Assembly: GCA_022340305.1 (NCBI GenBank)
Contig: JAJDOF010000051.1
Coordinates: 1-63,303 of the forward strand
Length of the DNA stretch: 63,303 bases
Reading direction: 5' to 3'
From: Gammaproteobacteria bacterium
GTDB taxonomy: Bacteria > Pseudomonadota > Gammaproteobacteria > GCA-001735895
In this document: positions 1 to 8,419 of the stretch, in pieces
How positions within the stretch are numbered: the stretch's first letter is position 1
Layout: every line of letters starts with the position of its first letter
Translations under genes and position numbers: made by a program
Notes under the pieces: model-generated
What the model saw: only the letters and a program-made list of their open reading frames with translations
The model's database searches: none
What the model was told of the DNA's origin: nothing

Positions 1-1033
1 CGCCCGGGCTATTGCCATTCCAGAAGCCGTCCGACATCAACAGGTTAAAGTTCTGTTGGCATTCACCACCGGAAGCCTTGTCCAATATGGGGGCACTGGC
101 ACCGGTTTGGCTAAAATAATCACCCACCGCCTCGAGAGCCCGGCGCGCGGGCGTTCCCTGCGCCCTGATTACTATTTTATACAGCGATTCCAGTAACGCG
201 CGTTTTTTGACCGGGTCGCTCATGGTCACTACATCTTGCTGGCGTCCGTTGTTGTATAACGACAGGCCCATACGCGAGGCATCGGTGTTATTGATAGTGC
301 GGCCGAAAACTGCCTTGGACGCGTTTATCCTGGAACGATAATACTGGAACCAGTTCGCGAAGTTCTGCATCTCCCTGGTTCCGGACGCAATCAACACTCG
401 AGTATGGGCGTCGGTTTGATCCAGCACGCCATTGCCATCGGTATCGGTCCAGGTGAAATAGGTCGGAATCCACATTTTGAGCGACTCCTTGGATCCTTCC
501 TTAAAGGTATAGAAAATGGTCAGATCCATTTTTTCCCCGTTGGGATCGTTCGGATCCTTGAGTACCGCGGTCGGATCGGCATCGAGGTACATCGGGTTTC
601 CGGAGGCGTCGGTGCCTGCCCAGGGTTCATAGGTCGCCGTCGGATCGTAGTAATTCTTGTTACCGCGGGAATTACGTGCGACCCAGCCCTTGTCCCATTC
701 GGGGTCGGTGCCGTCTGCCGGCGGCAGGACGGGGTAGAAGTTTCCATAGAGGAGCGAAAAGGTCGGCGAATAGTAAGCTCTATAGCGGCCGTCGATGTAG
801 GGCATGCCACCGCTGGTCGCAAGCCCGCCGGTACCTTCGCCGACGATCAGGCCCCAGTCCATGCTGCCCGAATCGTCGAGGGTCATGAAAACGTTTGGTT
901 CGACGATCGACGACAGGAACAGTGGCGCGGCGGGCAATTGCCCCGGTCCGGCATAAGCAGGTTGCAGCGGCATCACGGTAATGCTTGCGGCGAGCAGTAC
1001 CTGGGTAACCGATACTTTTGAAAATTTAAACAT
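1..1033 (-). CDS. pilY1: PilY1 type IV pilus tip adhesin/assembly factor, N-terminal part (gene continues beyond window start)
   Basis: PilY1 is a large exported protein at the type IV pilus tip, needed for pilus biogenesis, adhesion and surface sensing. The reading frame starts at an ATG (1033) preceded by an AGGAG-like site and stays open to the window edge, giving about 344 residues. It opens with a signal peptide ending near AYA (residue 28). A von Willebrand A metal-site motif DDSGSM lies at residues 53-58. The segment LLMSDGFWNG near the window edge is typical of PilY1. It is the last gene of a fimT-pilV-pilW-pilX-pilY1 run and follows pilX by 16 bases. The C-terminal beta-propeller half lies outside the window, so intactness cannot be judged. 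Confidence 0.88.
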   Translation of the reverse strand, partial: MFKFSKVSVTQVLLAASITVMPLQPAYAGPGQLPAAPLFLSSIVEPNVFMTLDDSGSMDWGLIVGEGTGGLATSGGMPYIDGRYRAYYSPTFSLLYGNFYPVLPPADGTDPEWDKGWVARNSRGNKNYYDPTATYEPWAGTDASGNPMYLDADPTAVLKDPNDPNGEKMDLTIFYTFKEGSKESLKMWIPTYFTWTDTDGNGVLDQTDAHTRVLIASGTREMQNFANWFQYYRSRINASKAVFGRTINNTDASRMGLSLYNNGRQQDVVTMSDPVKKRALLESLYKIVIRAQGTPARRALEAVGDYFSQTGASAPILDKASGGECQQNFNLLMSDGFWNGNSPG

Positions 1034-1049
1034 CCTGTATCTCCTGAGT

Positions 1050-1577
1050 TTAATACTCTTTTCCAGAATAAGACTGGACGTATCGAGCCGAATTGCCGGT
1101 CTGCCCAAAGGCTTTCGCGGTAATTCGAAAATTTGAAACGGTCCTGCCGGGCTGGCCACTTCCGTATCCACCGATATTGACGGCAGCCGCTTCATTCTGG
1201 GAACGATCTCCCAGGTATTTGATGATGAATTTCGGTTGTTCTATCACGTGCGGCAACGAGGTCGTGGCAGTTTGTGCCGCGACCCAGGTTGCATCGGCGA
1301 AATAATCGGGATCCTCATCGGTCGAGGAATACAGCCCCTTGGTGGGATCGGCAAAAACACTCTTTGAAATGGCAGTGGCGGCAAAACTTTCGCCATTGCT
1401 CAGCCCGGCCTCAGCCGCGTTGAAGGCCAGGCCAGACTCGCGCAGATTACCCGCCATGCTGATCTCGGTGCGAGTTGACTGCATCGAGGTAACCCCGAGT
1501 ATGGTCAGCGCAATCAATATGACCAGGCTCACGACGAGCGTCATCCCCGACTGTTTTTGCATATCTGGAATGCTCAT
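1050..1577 (-). CDS. pilX: PilX minor pilin
   Basis: PilX is a minor pilin of the priming complex that starts type IV pilus assembly in the inner membrane. The 175-residue product begins MSIPDMQKQSG followed by MTLVVSLVILIALTILG, a class III prepilin cleavage site and hydrophobic helix. Position 5 of the mature protein is Val instead of the usual Glu, as in other PilX/GspK-type minor pilins. The helix is followed by an AAEAG motif common in the family. The ATG at 1577 was chosen because it overlaps the stop codon of the pilW-like remnant (ATGA) and places the prepilin peptidase site correctly. An internal ATG at 1562 is also possible. Confidence 0.85.
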   Translation of the reverse strand: MSIPDMQKQSGMTLVVSLVILIALTILGVTSMQSTRTEISMAGNLRESGLAFNAAEAGLSNGESFAATAISKSVFADPTKGLYSSTDEDPDYFADATWVAAQTATTSLPHVIEQPKFIIKYLGDRSQNEAAAVNIGGYGSGQPGRTVSNFRITAKAFGQTGNSARYVQSYSGKEY

Positions 1578-1708
1578 GACCCGGTCCGCTGGCCTAAGCC
1601 GATGGTTGTGGTGAAAAAAAGCGTGCGCAGACGGCGATCGCCCTGCCGTAATGTTGTTGCCGTCGATCAGGCTCACGCCAGACAGCTGCTTGAGAATTAT
1701 TTCGTTCA
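1574..1708 (-). pseudogene. Remnant of a second pilW 3' end between pilW and pilX
   Basis: The 130 bases between the pilW stop and the pilX start encode a tail very like the end of PilW. GNNITAG is followed, after one extra G, by DRRLRTLFFTTTIGLGQR and TGS-stop. The intact PilW ends GANVTAGDRRLRQVF, then MTTIALRNRVGS-stop. The remnant's TGA overlaps the pilX ATG (ATGA), the junction expected for an original pilW-pilX pair. The two copies differ clearly at DNA level, so this is not a recent duplication. Replacement of most of pilW by a divergent allele, leaving the old 3' end behind, would explain it. Confidence 0.7.
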
Positions 1709-2734
1709 TTAGCTTCCCACCCGATTGCGTAACGCGATGGTTGTCATAAAAACCTGGCGCAAGCGGCGGTCGCCGGCGGTCACATTGGCGCCATTGAAGA
1801 TGTATTTCTGGTTGTCCTCGGCGACGAAATCCTTGCGCGAGCGCACCAGCAACATCAGCCGTACAGCCATCACGTCGAAGGTATCCGGCACGTTGTCGAT
1901 GGTGACATAGCGATTCGCATGCTTGTCGCCGTCGGTGTCGAGACCGTAGAGTATCTGCATTTGCTCGATGCCATCGATCAGCTCGATATCGGTTCCGTTT
2001 TCGGAGCGAAACAACGCGGGTTCGCCGCCGTCGCCAGTCTGGATCGAGTAGGTTACCGTCTGCATCTCGAACATGGCTGCATCCGAGCCATAGGTTTGTG
2101 ACAGGCAATGCGCGTTGCCGCCCTTGCAGCTATCCGTGTTGTAGTTTCCTGGAGAGCCGCCGCCGGTGTTATGCACCACCGCGTTCTGGCTGGCATTGGT
2201 GCTGGTGGTGGTGTTGGTCACCTGGAAGATATCCGCGCCACGGCAATTGGCGACCATGACGATATCGCCGGGCTTGATCGCGTTGTTCGCGGTGACGTGG
2301 ATCATCGCCGAGGTCGAGACGTTGTAAGGCGGGTGCACGTTCACCTGGTTGGGCTTGGAACCGCGCAGCGTGACGCTGTCTGACCCGTTCAGGCCGTCGT
2401 TCTCGGTACCGTTGATCACACCGGCCAGGATGAAATCGTGAATATTCGGGTCATAGTCCGGGCTGGCCGGGTTCAGGTTATTGACGATGTTTTCGGTGTC
2501 ATCCGGATCGAAGACCGCGCAACCGAAAAAGCCGGCCATGCGCAGATCCGTGGTCATCGTATCGAGCGCGAAACGCCCGTTTTCCTGGATGCGCGAGATC
2601 GCGTCGGTAAAGCCATAGGTTGCCTTGTTGCCGACATATATCTGTATGATTCCGCCGAGCAGAAACACGCTGATGACGAGCGCAACCAGGACTTCGACCA
2701 TCGAGATACCAAGCTGATGTTTGTTCAATTTCAT
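1709..2734 (-). CDS. pilW: PilW minor pilin
   Basis: PilW is a minor pilin of the type IV pilus priming complex. The 341-residue protein starts MKLNKHQLG followed by ISMVEVLVALVIS, with prepilin cleavage after the Gly and Glu at mature position 5. The remainder is a long C-terminal domain, including a segment around FFGCAVFDPDD, and ends in the PilW-typical DRRLRQVF region. The ATG at 2734 overlaps the pilV stop by four bases (ATGA), so translation is coupled. A longer frame upstream exists but lies inside pilV. The 3' end is followed by an older pilW-like tail instead of directly by pilX. Confidence 0.87.
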   Translation of the reverse strand: MKLNKHQLGISMVEVLVALVISVFLLGGIIQIYVGNKATYGFTDAISRIQENGRFALDTMTTDLRMAGFFGCAVFDPDDTENIVNNLNPASPDYDPNIHDFILAGVINGTENDGLNGSDSVTLRGSKPNQVNVHPPYNVSTSAMIHVTANNAIKPGDIVMVANCRGADIFQVTNTTTSTNASQNAVVHNTGGGSPGNYNTDSCKGGNAHCLSQTYGSDAAMFEMQTVTYSIQTGDGGEPALFRSENGTDIELIDGIEQMQILYGLDTDGDKHANRYVTIDNVPDTFDVMAVRLMLLVRSRKDFVAEDNQKYIFNGANVTAGDRRLRQVFMTTIALRNRVGS

Positions 2735-3201
2735 TGGACTAGTGTCACCGTGTAACAGGTTAAGTCGACCGCGGGATCGTTGCCACAGCTGGTGCCGGTC
2801 GCGCCGGTACCTTCGTCGTCCCACATCACCGTGACGTCCAGGCGGGTGGCATCACCCGCGACAATGCCCCGGCCGGCGGGTAGATTCTGAATTTCGGTGG
2901 CCCACTCGGCGGCGTCCGCTGTGACCATCTGCGTATTGTTACAGGGTGCTTTCATGCAGTCCTGGGAGTAGCTTTTCGCGGTATCGATGCCGGCATAGTT
3001 GGTGAACTGGAGAATATTGGCGCGAATACGGTCCGCCATGTTGTATCCGATCCAGACTGCCTGGCTGTGGTTGAGCGCAATGGCGTTTTGCTTCATAGAG
3101 GTAATCTGCAGGGCCGCGATGCCGAGCAGGCCGATGGAAATGATGAGCAGGGAGATCATCGATTCGATTAAGGTAAGACCTCGTTGCCGACGTGCTAACA
3201 T
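2731..3201 (-). CDS. pilV: PilV minor pilin
   Basis: PilV is a minor pilin incorporated at or near the pilus tip. The 156-residue product begins MLARRQRG then LTLIESMISLLIISIG, a canonical prepilin leader with Glu at mature position 5 and a 20-residue hydrophobic helix. The C-terminal domain ends with a Cys-containing strand region (CGNDPAVDLTCYTVTL), likely the pilin disulfide loop. It overlaps fimT by seven bases and pilW by four, so the cluster reads as one transcript. Confidence 0.88.
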   Translation of the reverse strand: MLARRQRGLTLIESMISLLIISIGLLGIAALQITSMKQNAIALNHSQAVWIGYNMADRIRANILQFTNYAGIDTAKSYSQDCMKAPCNNTQMVTADAAEWATEIQNLPAGRGIVAGDATRLDVTVMWDDEGTGATGTSCGNDPAVDLTCYTVTLVQ

Positions 3202-3701
3202 GACGTGCTACCTCCCTGACGGACACGCCCGGTTGCAGATATGGAAATCGACTTCATGTGCGCAGTCCCCCTGTCGTCACACAGCGAAAAGGTACCGATG
3301 GAGTTGGGGGCGAATCCACGCTCGTCGTAGGTCACGACACTACCGACTGAACTGGTGAAGGTCGTGCCACCCGACAAGGCCACATGCTGACGCAGCATAT
3401 CCTCGCCCGCGGAGAAATCAGCGTTGTTATCGGTATCGACAAACAGAATCCAGCCTTCGGCCCAGTTACTCGAGGAACAGGAAGTCTGGTTACTGCTCGC
3501 GCAGATGATTACGGTCTGATGTCGGGTCACGGCTTCGCTGCGCGCATAGGCCAGGTGCCCGACCATGGTGTTGATCTGGGTGACCAACCGATCGTTCTTT
3601 ATAAAATCACGCATTGACGGGATGCCGATGGCCATGACCAGGGATACCAGCGTCATCGTGATCATCAATTCAAGTAAGGTAAAGCCAGAAATCTTTTTCA
3701 T
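3195..3701 (-). CDS. fimT: GspH/FimT-family minor pilin
   Basis: The first gene of the minor-pilin run encodes 168 residues. It begins MKKISG then FTLLELMITMTLVSLVMAIG, a textbook type IV prepilin leader with Glu at mature position 5. The GspH/FimT fold is suggested by the segment ARSEAVTRHQTVIICAS and a C-terminal strand region ending GGSTSC. The product is a minor pilin for pilus priming, with FimT homologues also linked to DNA uptake. The likely promoter lies in 3702-3867. GspH, FimT and FimU cannot be told apart by eye. Confidence 0.85.
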   Translation of the reverse strand: MKKISGFTLLELMITMTLVSLVMAIGIPSMRDFIKNDRLVTQINTMVGHLAYARSEAVTRHQTVIICASSNQTSCSSSNWAEGWILFVDTDNNADFSAGEDMLRQHVALSGGTTFTSSVGSVVTYDERGFAPNSIGTFSLCDDRGTAHMKSISISATGRVRQGGSTSC

Positions 3702-3999
3702 AGCGTAACTCTAGTCATTTCAAACGGCAGTACAAACAAACCGAGACTGCTGGTAATGATGAACCGATAAACGGTACACAAGGCATCTGAACCCAACACG
3801 AAAGGGCTAGTCGGCGGGATAAAATAACCGTCGCTCCGGGCAGCACTGAAGTCACTGAAATGTCCTGGTGAGGAAAGATTTAAAGTATAGCCCGCTACCG
3901 GCAGTCTGCAGACATACCGGGGTTCGTCAACAGGCCCGTGGCTGGTGGATTATCGCAAACAATACGCGTAGCATGCACGCTCCTCTACGAGACCCTTGC

Positions 4000-5049
4000 A
4001 TGACGAGTTTTTTCGATATTGATGTGAACACCTTACTGTGGATCGGGATTCTATTCTGTATCTCTCAGTCAGCGATGTTTTCCGGATTGAACCTCGCGTT
4101 CTTTTCCCTGAGCCGCCTGCAGCTGGAAGTGGAAATGAAGCAGGGCAACGAGATCGCCGGCAAGGTTCTTGCCGTGCGCCAGGATTCGAACTTTTTGCTG
4201 ACCACCATTTTGTGGGGCAACGTCGGCATCAACGTGCTGTTGACGCTGTTGTCGGACTCGGTGCTGGCCGGATTCATGGCGTTTGCGTTCTCGACGGTGT
4301 TTATCACGATCTTCGGGGAAATCCTGCCGCAGGCATATTTTTCTCGCAACGCGTTGCGCATGGCTTCGTTACTCGCGCCGGTTTTGCGGTTCTACCAGTT
4401 TGTCCTTACCCCTGTCGCCAGACCCTGCGCCCGCTTCCTCGATATGTGGCTGGGCAAAGAAGGTATCGATTATCTTCGTGAGAAAGAATTGATCTCGATG
4501 ATTCACGCCCATATGGATGCGGACGAGGCCGAACTCGATCACATCGAAGGCAGGGGCGCGCTCAATTTTCTTACCATCGATGAGGTACGGGTGACCGAGG
4601 AGGGCGAACCGGTCGATGAGGATTCGATTATTCGCCTGCCCACCCGGGTGGATTTGCCGTTGATTCCCGAGGTCAGTCGCGACGTCAACGACCCTTTCCT
4701 GAAACTGATCAATGCCAGCGGTCACCACTGGGTGGTGTTGGCCGATGAACAGGGTAACCCGCAATTGTTGCTCGATGCCGATGCCGCGCTGCGGGCGGCG
4801 TTACTGGACCTGGAGCGGCCTTACGATATTTACAAATTCTGTCGGCGCCCGCTGGTCATTCGTGATACCAGTAAAACCATCGGTGAAGTGATTAGCTACC
4901 TGAAATCGATCCCCAGCAGTTCGCAGGTGGATGACAGCGCCATCGATTACGATGCCGTACTGATCTGGGGCGACAAGCCGCGGATTATTACCGGCGCCGA
5001 CATACTCGGCAAATTACTGAAGGGCATCAAGGCGCCGCAAATCGCCTGA
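4000..5049 (+). CDS. CNNM (DUF21)-domain membrane protein, CorC/HlyC-related
   Basis: The 349-residue inner-membrane protein has a DUF21/CNNM transmembrane domain in its first about 180 residues. Several hydrophobic helices are visible, including FSGLNLAFFSLSRLQLEVE and the family-typical segment FGEILPQAYFSRN. The C-terminal half is cytoplasmic and CBS-like but divergent, and no CorC_HlyC domain follows. Relatives transport or regulate Mg/Co or other divalent ions; the substrate here is unknown. The ATG at 4000 was chosen because it leads straight into the first hydrophobic helix. The frame is open further upstream (from 3868), but that extension looks non-coding. It stands alone, divergent from the pilus cluster. 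Confidence 0.72.
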   Translation: MTSFFDIDVNTLLWIGILFCISQSAMFSGLNLAFFSLSRLQLEVEMKQGNEIAGKVLAVRQDSNFLLTTILWGNVGINVLLTLLSDSVLAGFMAFAFSTVFITIFGEILPQAYFSRNALRMASLLAPVLRFYQFVLTPVARPCARFLDMWLGKEGIDYLREKELISMIHAHMDADEAELDHIEGRGALNFLTIDEVRVTEEGEPVDEDSIIRLPTRVDLPLIPEVSRDVNDPFLKLINASGHHWVVLADEQGNPQLLLDADAALRAALLDLERPYDIYKFCRRPLVIRDTSKTIGEVISYLKSIPSSSQVDDSAIDYDAVLIWGDKPRIITGADILGKLLKGIKAPQIA

Positions 5050-5134
5050 TCGCCGATCCTGTCGCTGGGCTGTACAAACACCCGCCTCGGAATAACTACG
5101 CGGAGTCTTCAGCGAGCCGGCGCGCCTTGCGCCC

Positions 5135-5989
5135 TCAACCGGATTTTTCGCTAGCGCCCTCAGCGATGATGCGCGTCAACCCGGATACACGAATCGAGCT
5201 GCCTGCCGCAGCGCAGATACCTGCCTGCAGACGCGAGCGCATACCCATGTCTTCGCCCTGAATGACCTCGATCGAGCCCTGGTGCGGCCAGTCGATATCG
5301 CGCAGGTAACCGGCGAATGCCGCGGTCGCGGCGCCGGTTGCCGGGTCCTCGTAAACGCCACCTGAAGCAAAGGGATTGCGCGTGTGAAAAACGCGGGCGC
5401 TCTCGGCATAGGCGAACAAAATGGTAACCAGGCCCTCGCGCCGCATCAGTTTGCGCCCGGCATCGAGGTCGTAACGTAGCGCGGCGAGCGCTTGCCGACT
5501 GGCAAGCGTAATCACCAGGTGATCGGCGCCGCCATGCGCACGCGCCGGCGGCAGCCCGGTATCGAGATCGGCGCGACTGTAGCCGAACAGCTCCAGTACC
5601 TCGTCCAGCAAGGCGTCGGAGATTGGCTCGCTGCGGGTCGGTGGCGATTGCAGGGCCGCGGAGATCGATTCGCCGTCGCTAATACCCTCTACGGTGATGT
5701 CAGCTTGATTGAGATGCAATGGGAATATCCCGTCGCCCTGTTGGCGCGCGAGTGCTGCACCGAGTGCGATGGTCGCATGTCCGCAAAATGGCACCTCGGA
5801 CTCGGGCGAGAAGTACCGCACGCGCCAGCCGTTTCCCTCGGGCATCGCGAACGCGGTCTCGGAATAACCGACTTCAGCGGCAATGCGCTGCATTTCGGCA
5901 ACCTCGGGCAACTGCCCGGTAATCATAACGCCGGCCGGGTTGCCACCCTGGTCGCCGTCGGCAAAAGCTGCAATTTTCAGGATGTTCAT
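5135..5989 (-). CDS. PhzF-family isomerase/epimerase-like protein
   Basis: The 284-residue protein has the PhzF fold signature: GGNPAGV at residues 15-21, the SETAF motif with the catalytic Glu near residue 45, FCGHATIALGAAL in the first domain, and DPATGAATAAFAGYL in the second. PhzF of phenazine synthesis isomerises a dihydroanthranilate. Most family members, like this one, sit outside phenazine clusters and have unknown substrates. It is a single gene convergent with the CNNM protein gene. No other phenazine genes are present, so phenazine production should not be inferred. Confidence 0.82.
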   Translation of the reverse strand: MNILKIAAFADGDQGGNPAGVMITGQLPEVAEMQRIAAEVGYSETAFAMPEGNGWRVRYFSPESEVPFCGHATIALGAALARQQGDGIFPLHLNQADITVEGISDGESISAALQSPPTRSEPISDALLDEVLELFGYSRADLDTGLPPARAHGGADHLVITLASRQALAALRYDLDAGRKLMRREGLVTILFAYAESARVFHTRNPFASGGVYEDPATGAATAAFAGYLRDIDWPHQGSIEVIQGEDMGMRSRLQAGICAAAGSSIRVSGLTRIIAEGASEKSG

Positions 5990-6885
5990 GTTTGTCTGCT
6001 CCGCTCAAAGATTTCGCTCACCGTCCGCATTATCCTCTGTTGTGATTACCTGATCGCCAAGGTTGTCAGCAATCCGGCCAGTAATACTGTTAAATAAGAT
6101 CGATTACTTCCATCGAGAATCAACTTTAGGCGATCCGGTACAAATAAGTAAATCGAATAATTTATACGAATGACTTCACAATAATTGGTTGGGCGTTTGA
6201 TGGTTAGCATCACCCGCCAGGCCTCATTTCCCCGCTACGGCCAGTGTGAATTTTGATTGATCGGCACGGCTCTTTGGATAGATTCTATATGGATTTATAT
6301 CGACAGCGAACATGGGATTGTCTCCCTGAATTTTTTCAAGGCGCGGGCCAACGAAAACAGCCTGCAGATAATGCTGTTGGTTTTGTTGCCACGCGATCAT
6401 GGGCCGACGCGACTTTCGGTCGAGCTCAGGTAGTGAAAACTCCCCGCCCTGAGACCGGGGATAATAAGTGGGGTCAGTGTTTATTTTCTAGTGCACGGAA
6501 GCAAATCTATTTTGCATCGGCGATCGCTAGCGGGCCTGGTCTGCGGCCCCGTTCCCGGGAATAGAGACCTGTCCTCTGTTCTCACTGTCCCCTCTTCCAC
6601 TGAAACCCAGGAGTTGTAGTGACCGGTTTGCATGTCCAATAAAAAAGTGTCATCGGAACTTTACTTTGCAGTAAAACAAACGCTACGAACGACGGCTAAC
6701 CTCGATACCAGGCAAATCGCGCCGATCCCCCGGCGGCACTGTCGGTGATTGCCTGATCTTGTTGCGCTACAGGCTTCCAGGCGAGGGGTCACCAGCGGCG
6801 ATTGATCCCGGCATTACGGCAGGGTCTGCTTACCCAGCACGCGCATCGGGGTCGCCCCACAAGCACTGCTAACGGCAGAGCTTGC
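5990..6885. other. Long non-coding stretch with a repeat-associated motif
   Basis: I see no convincing gene in these about 900 bases. A 103-codon open frame (6253-6564, plus strand) has no recognisable domain and runs through a GGGGTCAGTGTTTATTTTC motif at 6471-6489. That motif resembles the flanks of IS200/REP-associated tyrosine transposases in other proteobacteria. The stretch may hold a transposon scar. It also contains the 3' untranslated region of the NapC gene. Confidence 0.4.
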
Positions 6886-7506
6886 TCAATAACCGTCGGG
6901 CAGTTGGTGTGCAATACCCTTGTGGCAATCGATACAGGTTTCGCCTTTCTCGAGCCTGCGCTCCAGGGTATGTCGCTTACCTGCCATCCTGCCCTGGAGA
7001 TCGAGTTGCATGGTTTCGAGCGCGTGGCAGTTGCGGCACTCGCGCGAATCGGTGGCCTTCATGTCTTCCCAGACGTGCTTCGCCATCTCTTCACGCTTGC
7101 TCTCGAACTTTTCCTTCGTATTGATCGTGCCCAGCATCGTGTGAAACAGTTCGTTGGTCGCCTTTATCTTGCGCACCACCTTGTAGGCCCAGGGCTTCGG
7201 CACATGGCAATCCGAGCAGACCGCCCTGACCCCACTGGCGTTCTTGTAATGTACCGTCTCCTTGTACTCCTCGAAAACGTAGCTCATCTCGTGGCAGCTG
7301 GTGCAAAATTCGAGCGTGTTGGTCGCGTCCATTGCGGTATGAAAACCACCCCAGAAAAAAATGCCGAGAAAAAACATGATCGCGCCGCCGAGCGGAATGC
7401 CGAACCAGTAGCGCGCCCTGGGCTGGCGCCACAAGCGCTGCCACCTGCTTCGAGGCTGGCCATCACCCTCCCCTTGCCGCTGCGTTTCCTTATCTGCTTC
7501 GCTCAT
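6886..7506 (-). CDS. NapC/NirT-family tetraheme cytochrome c (CymA-like quinol dehydrogenase)
   Basis: The 206-residue inner-membrane protein has one N-terminal transmembrane helix (about residues 34-54) and four CXXCH heme sites at C68 (CTSCH), C97 (CSDCH), C157 (CRNCH) and C191 (CIDCH). This is the NapC/NirT/CymA layout. Family members oxidise membrane quinols and pass electrons to periplasmic cytochromes. It lies 67 bases downstream of a diheme cytochrome on the same strand and faces an MtrCAB-like set, so feeding electrons from the quinol pool to the outer-membrane conduit is the obvious role. The family assignment is seen; the partner assignment is inferred from context. Confidence 0.9.
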   Translation of the reverse strand: MSEADKETQRQGEGDGQPRSRWQRLWRQPRARYWFGIPLGGAIMFFLGIFFWGGFHTAMDATNTLEFCTSCHEMSYVFEEYKETVHYKNASGVRAVCSDCHVPKPWAYKVVRKIKATNELFHTMLGTINTKEKFESKREEMAKHVWEDMKATDSRECRNCHALETMQLDLQGRMAGKRHTLERRLEKGETCIDCHKGIAHQLPDGY

Positions 7507-7573
7507 GTCGCCCCCCGTTCTCGTTTATAACTCGCCCGATGAGGCGGATACACGCACTGTATTACCCTGCGCG

Positions 7574-8203
7574 TTATTGCATGCTGGCATAGTAGTGGAG
7601 CAGGTCCTGCTTCTCGCCGTCGTCAAGCTTTTCAAACTTGGGCTTCATTTTCTTCGTCATCGCACGTTCGCCCGAGCTGTAGGCCTTGAAGGTCTGATCC
7701 AGGTAGTGCATCCATTGTCCCGCGAGGACACCCGCGTCGTCTTCGGCCGAGCTGCCACCGTCTTCATGACATTTTTCGCAGGCCGATTCATGCAATTGCT
7801 TGCCGCGAGCGGCTTTCTCGGCATCGAATTCCTGCTTTGCCCTGACAAACGGCTTGCTCGCATAAAACTCGGCGATGGCCTCGATATCGGCCTCGCTCAA
7901 CTCGGCTGCGACCTTGCACATGTCGGTCTTGCTGCCCTTGTGCTCGCCGGCAGGATATTCGGCTTCGACACAGGGGCGATCCTTGTCCGTGTAGATCGCC
8001 ATGCTTTCGCTGATATAGAAAGCGGACATTCCACCGATAATGGGGACGGTCGATTCCGTGCTGGCGCCATCCTTGCCGTGGCAATTCGCGCAATCCTCGA
8101 CCAGTTTACCCACGTCCGCCGCGCCGACGTCGTGAATAACCAGGCCACCCATTACTGCCATGGCGGCGAATATGGAAAAGCTTTTCCTTAAAAATGCGTT
8201 CAT
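7574..8203 (-). CDS. Cytochrome c4-like diheme periplasmic cytochrome
   Basis: The 209-residue exported protein has a signal peptide ending near VGAAD (about residue 29) and two cytochrome c domains with heme sites CANCH (C38) and CEKCH (C142). Segments such as LSEADIEAIAEFYASK and a methionine-rich end to the second domain fit the c4/c553 families, where Met is the distal ligand. Such proteins shuttle electrons across the periplasm. It is the first gene of a two-gene minus-strand operon with the NapC-type cytochrome and shares a divergent promoter with the decaheme genes. It probably links NapC to the MtrA-like cytochrome or to a terminal oxidase. Confidence 0.85.
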   Translation of the reverse strand: MNAFLRKSFSIFAAMAVMGGLVIHDVGAADVGKLVEDCANCHGKDGASTESTVPIIGGMSAFYISESMAIYTDKDRPCVEAEYPAGEHKGSKTDMCKVAAELSEADIEAIAEFYASKPFVRAKQEFDAEKAARGKQLHESACEKCHEDGGSSAEDDAGVLAGQWMHYLDQTFKAYSSGERAMTKKMKPKFEKLDDGEKQDLLHYYASMQ

Positions 8204-8296
8204 TAGATTTGTTCCCCTGCGAGATTTTACCGGTTTTTATTTCCTGCAGATTATTACAGATTTGATTTTCAAGTATCCAGCGTATTCGATGGTTAA

Positions 8297-8310
8297 TTGA
8301 CATATGTCAA
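8297..8310. promoter_or_regulatory. FNR/Anr-type palindrome in the divergent cytochrome promoter
   Basis: TTGACATATGTCAA is a perfect 14-base palindrome matching the FNR-family pattern TTGAY-N4-RTCAA. It lies 94 bases from the start of the diheme cytochrome gene and 110 bases from the first MtrC-like gene, placed to control both directions. FNR-family proteins activate genes at low oxygen. CRP or Dnr-type regulators bind similar sites and cannot be excluded. Confidence 0.6.
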
Positions 8311-8419
8311 TATAAAGCAGGAGGCCTTTTATTAGGTTGTCCGTTAAAGTGGTGCAATAACAAATAAATGAGTTCACATACCAGGGAATTTTAAATAATT
8401 TTTTGGTTCCGGGGGGATA

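Noticed and set aside
404..1021. 205-codon plus-strand open frame
   Set aside because: It lies antisense to the pilY1 signal peptide and vWA region; the minus-strand product has clear PilY1 motifs and this frame has none.
5135..5989. Phenazine biosynthesis
   Set aside because: PhzF-fold proteins are common outside phenazine clusters, and no other phz gene is present.
6253..6564. 103-codon frame in the gap before the NapC gene
   Set aside because: It crosses a transposon-associated motif and shows no protein-like pattern.
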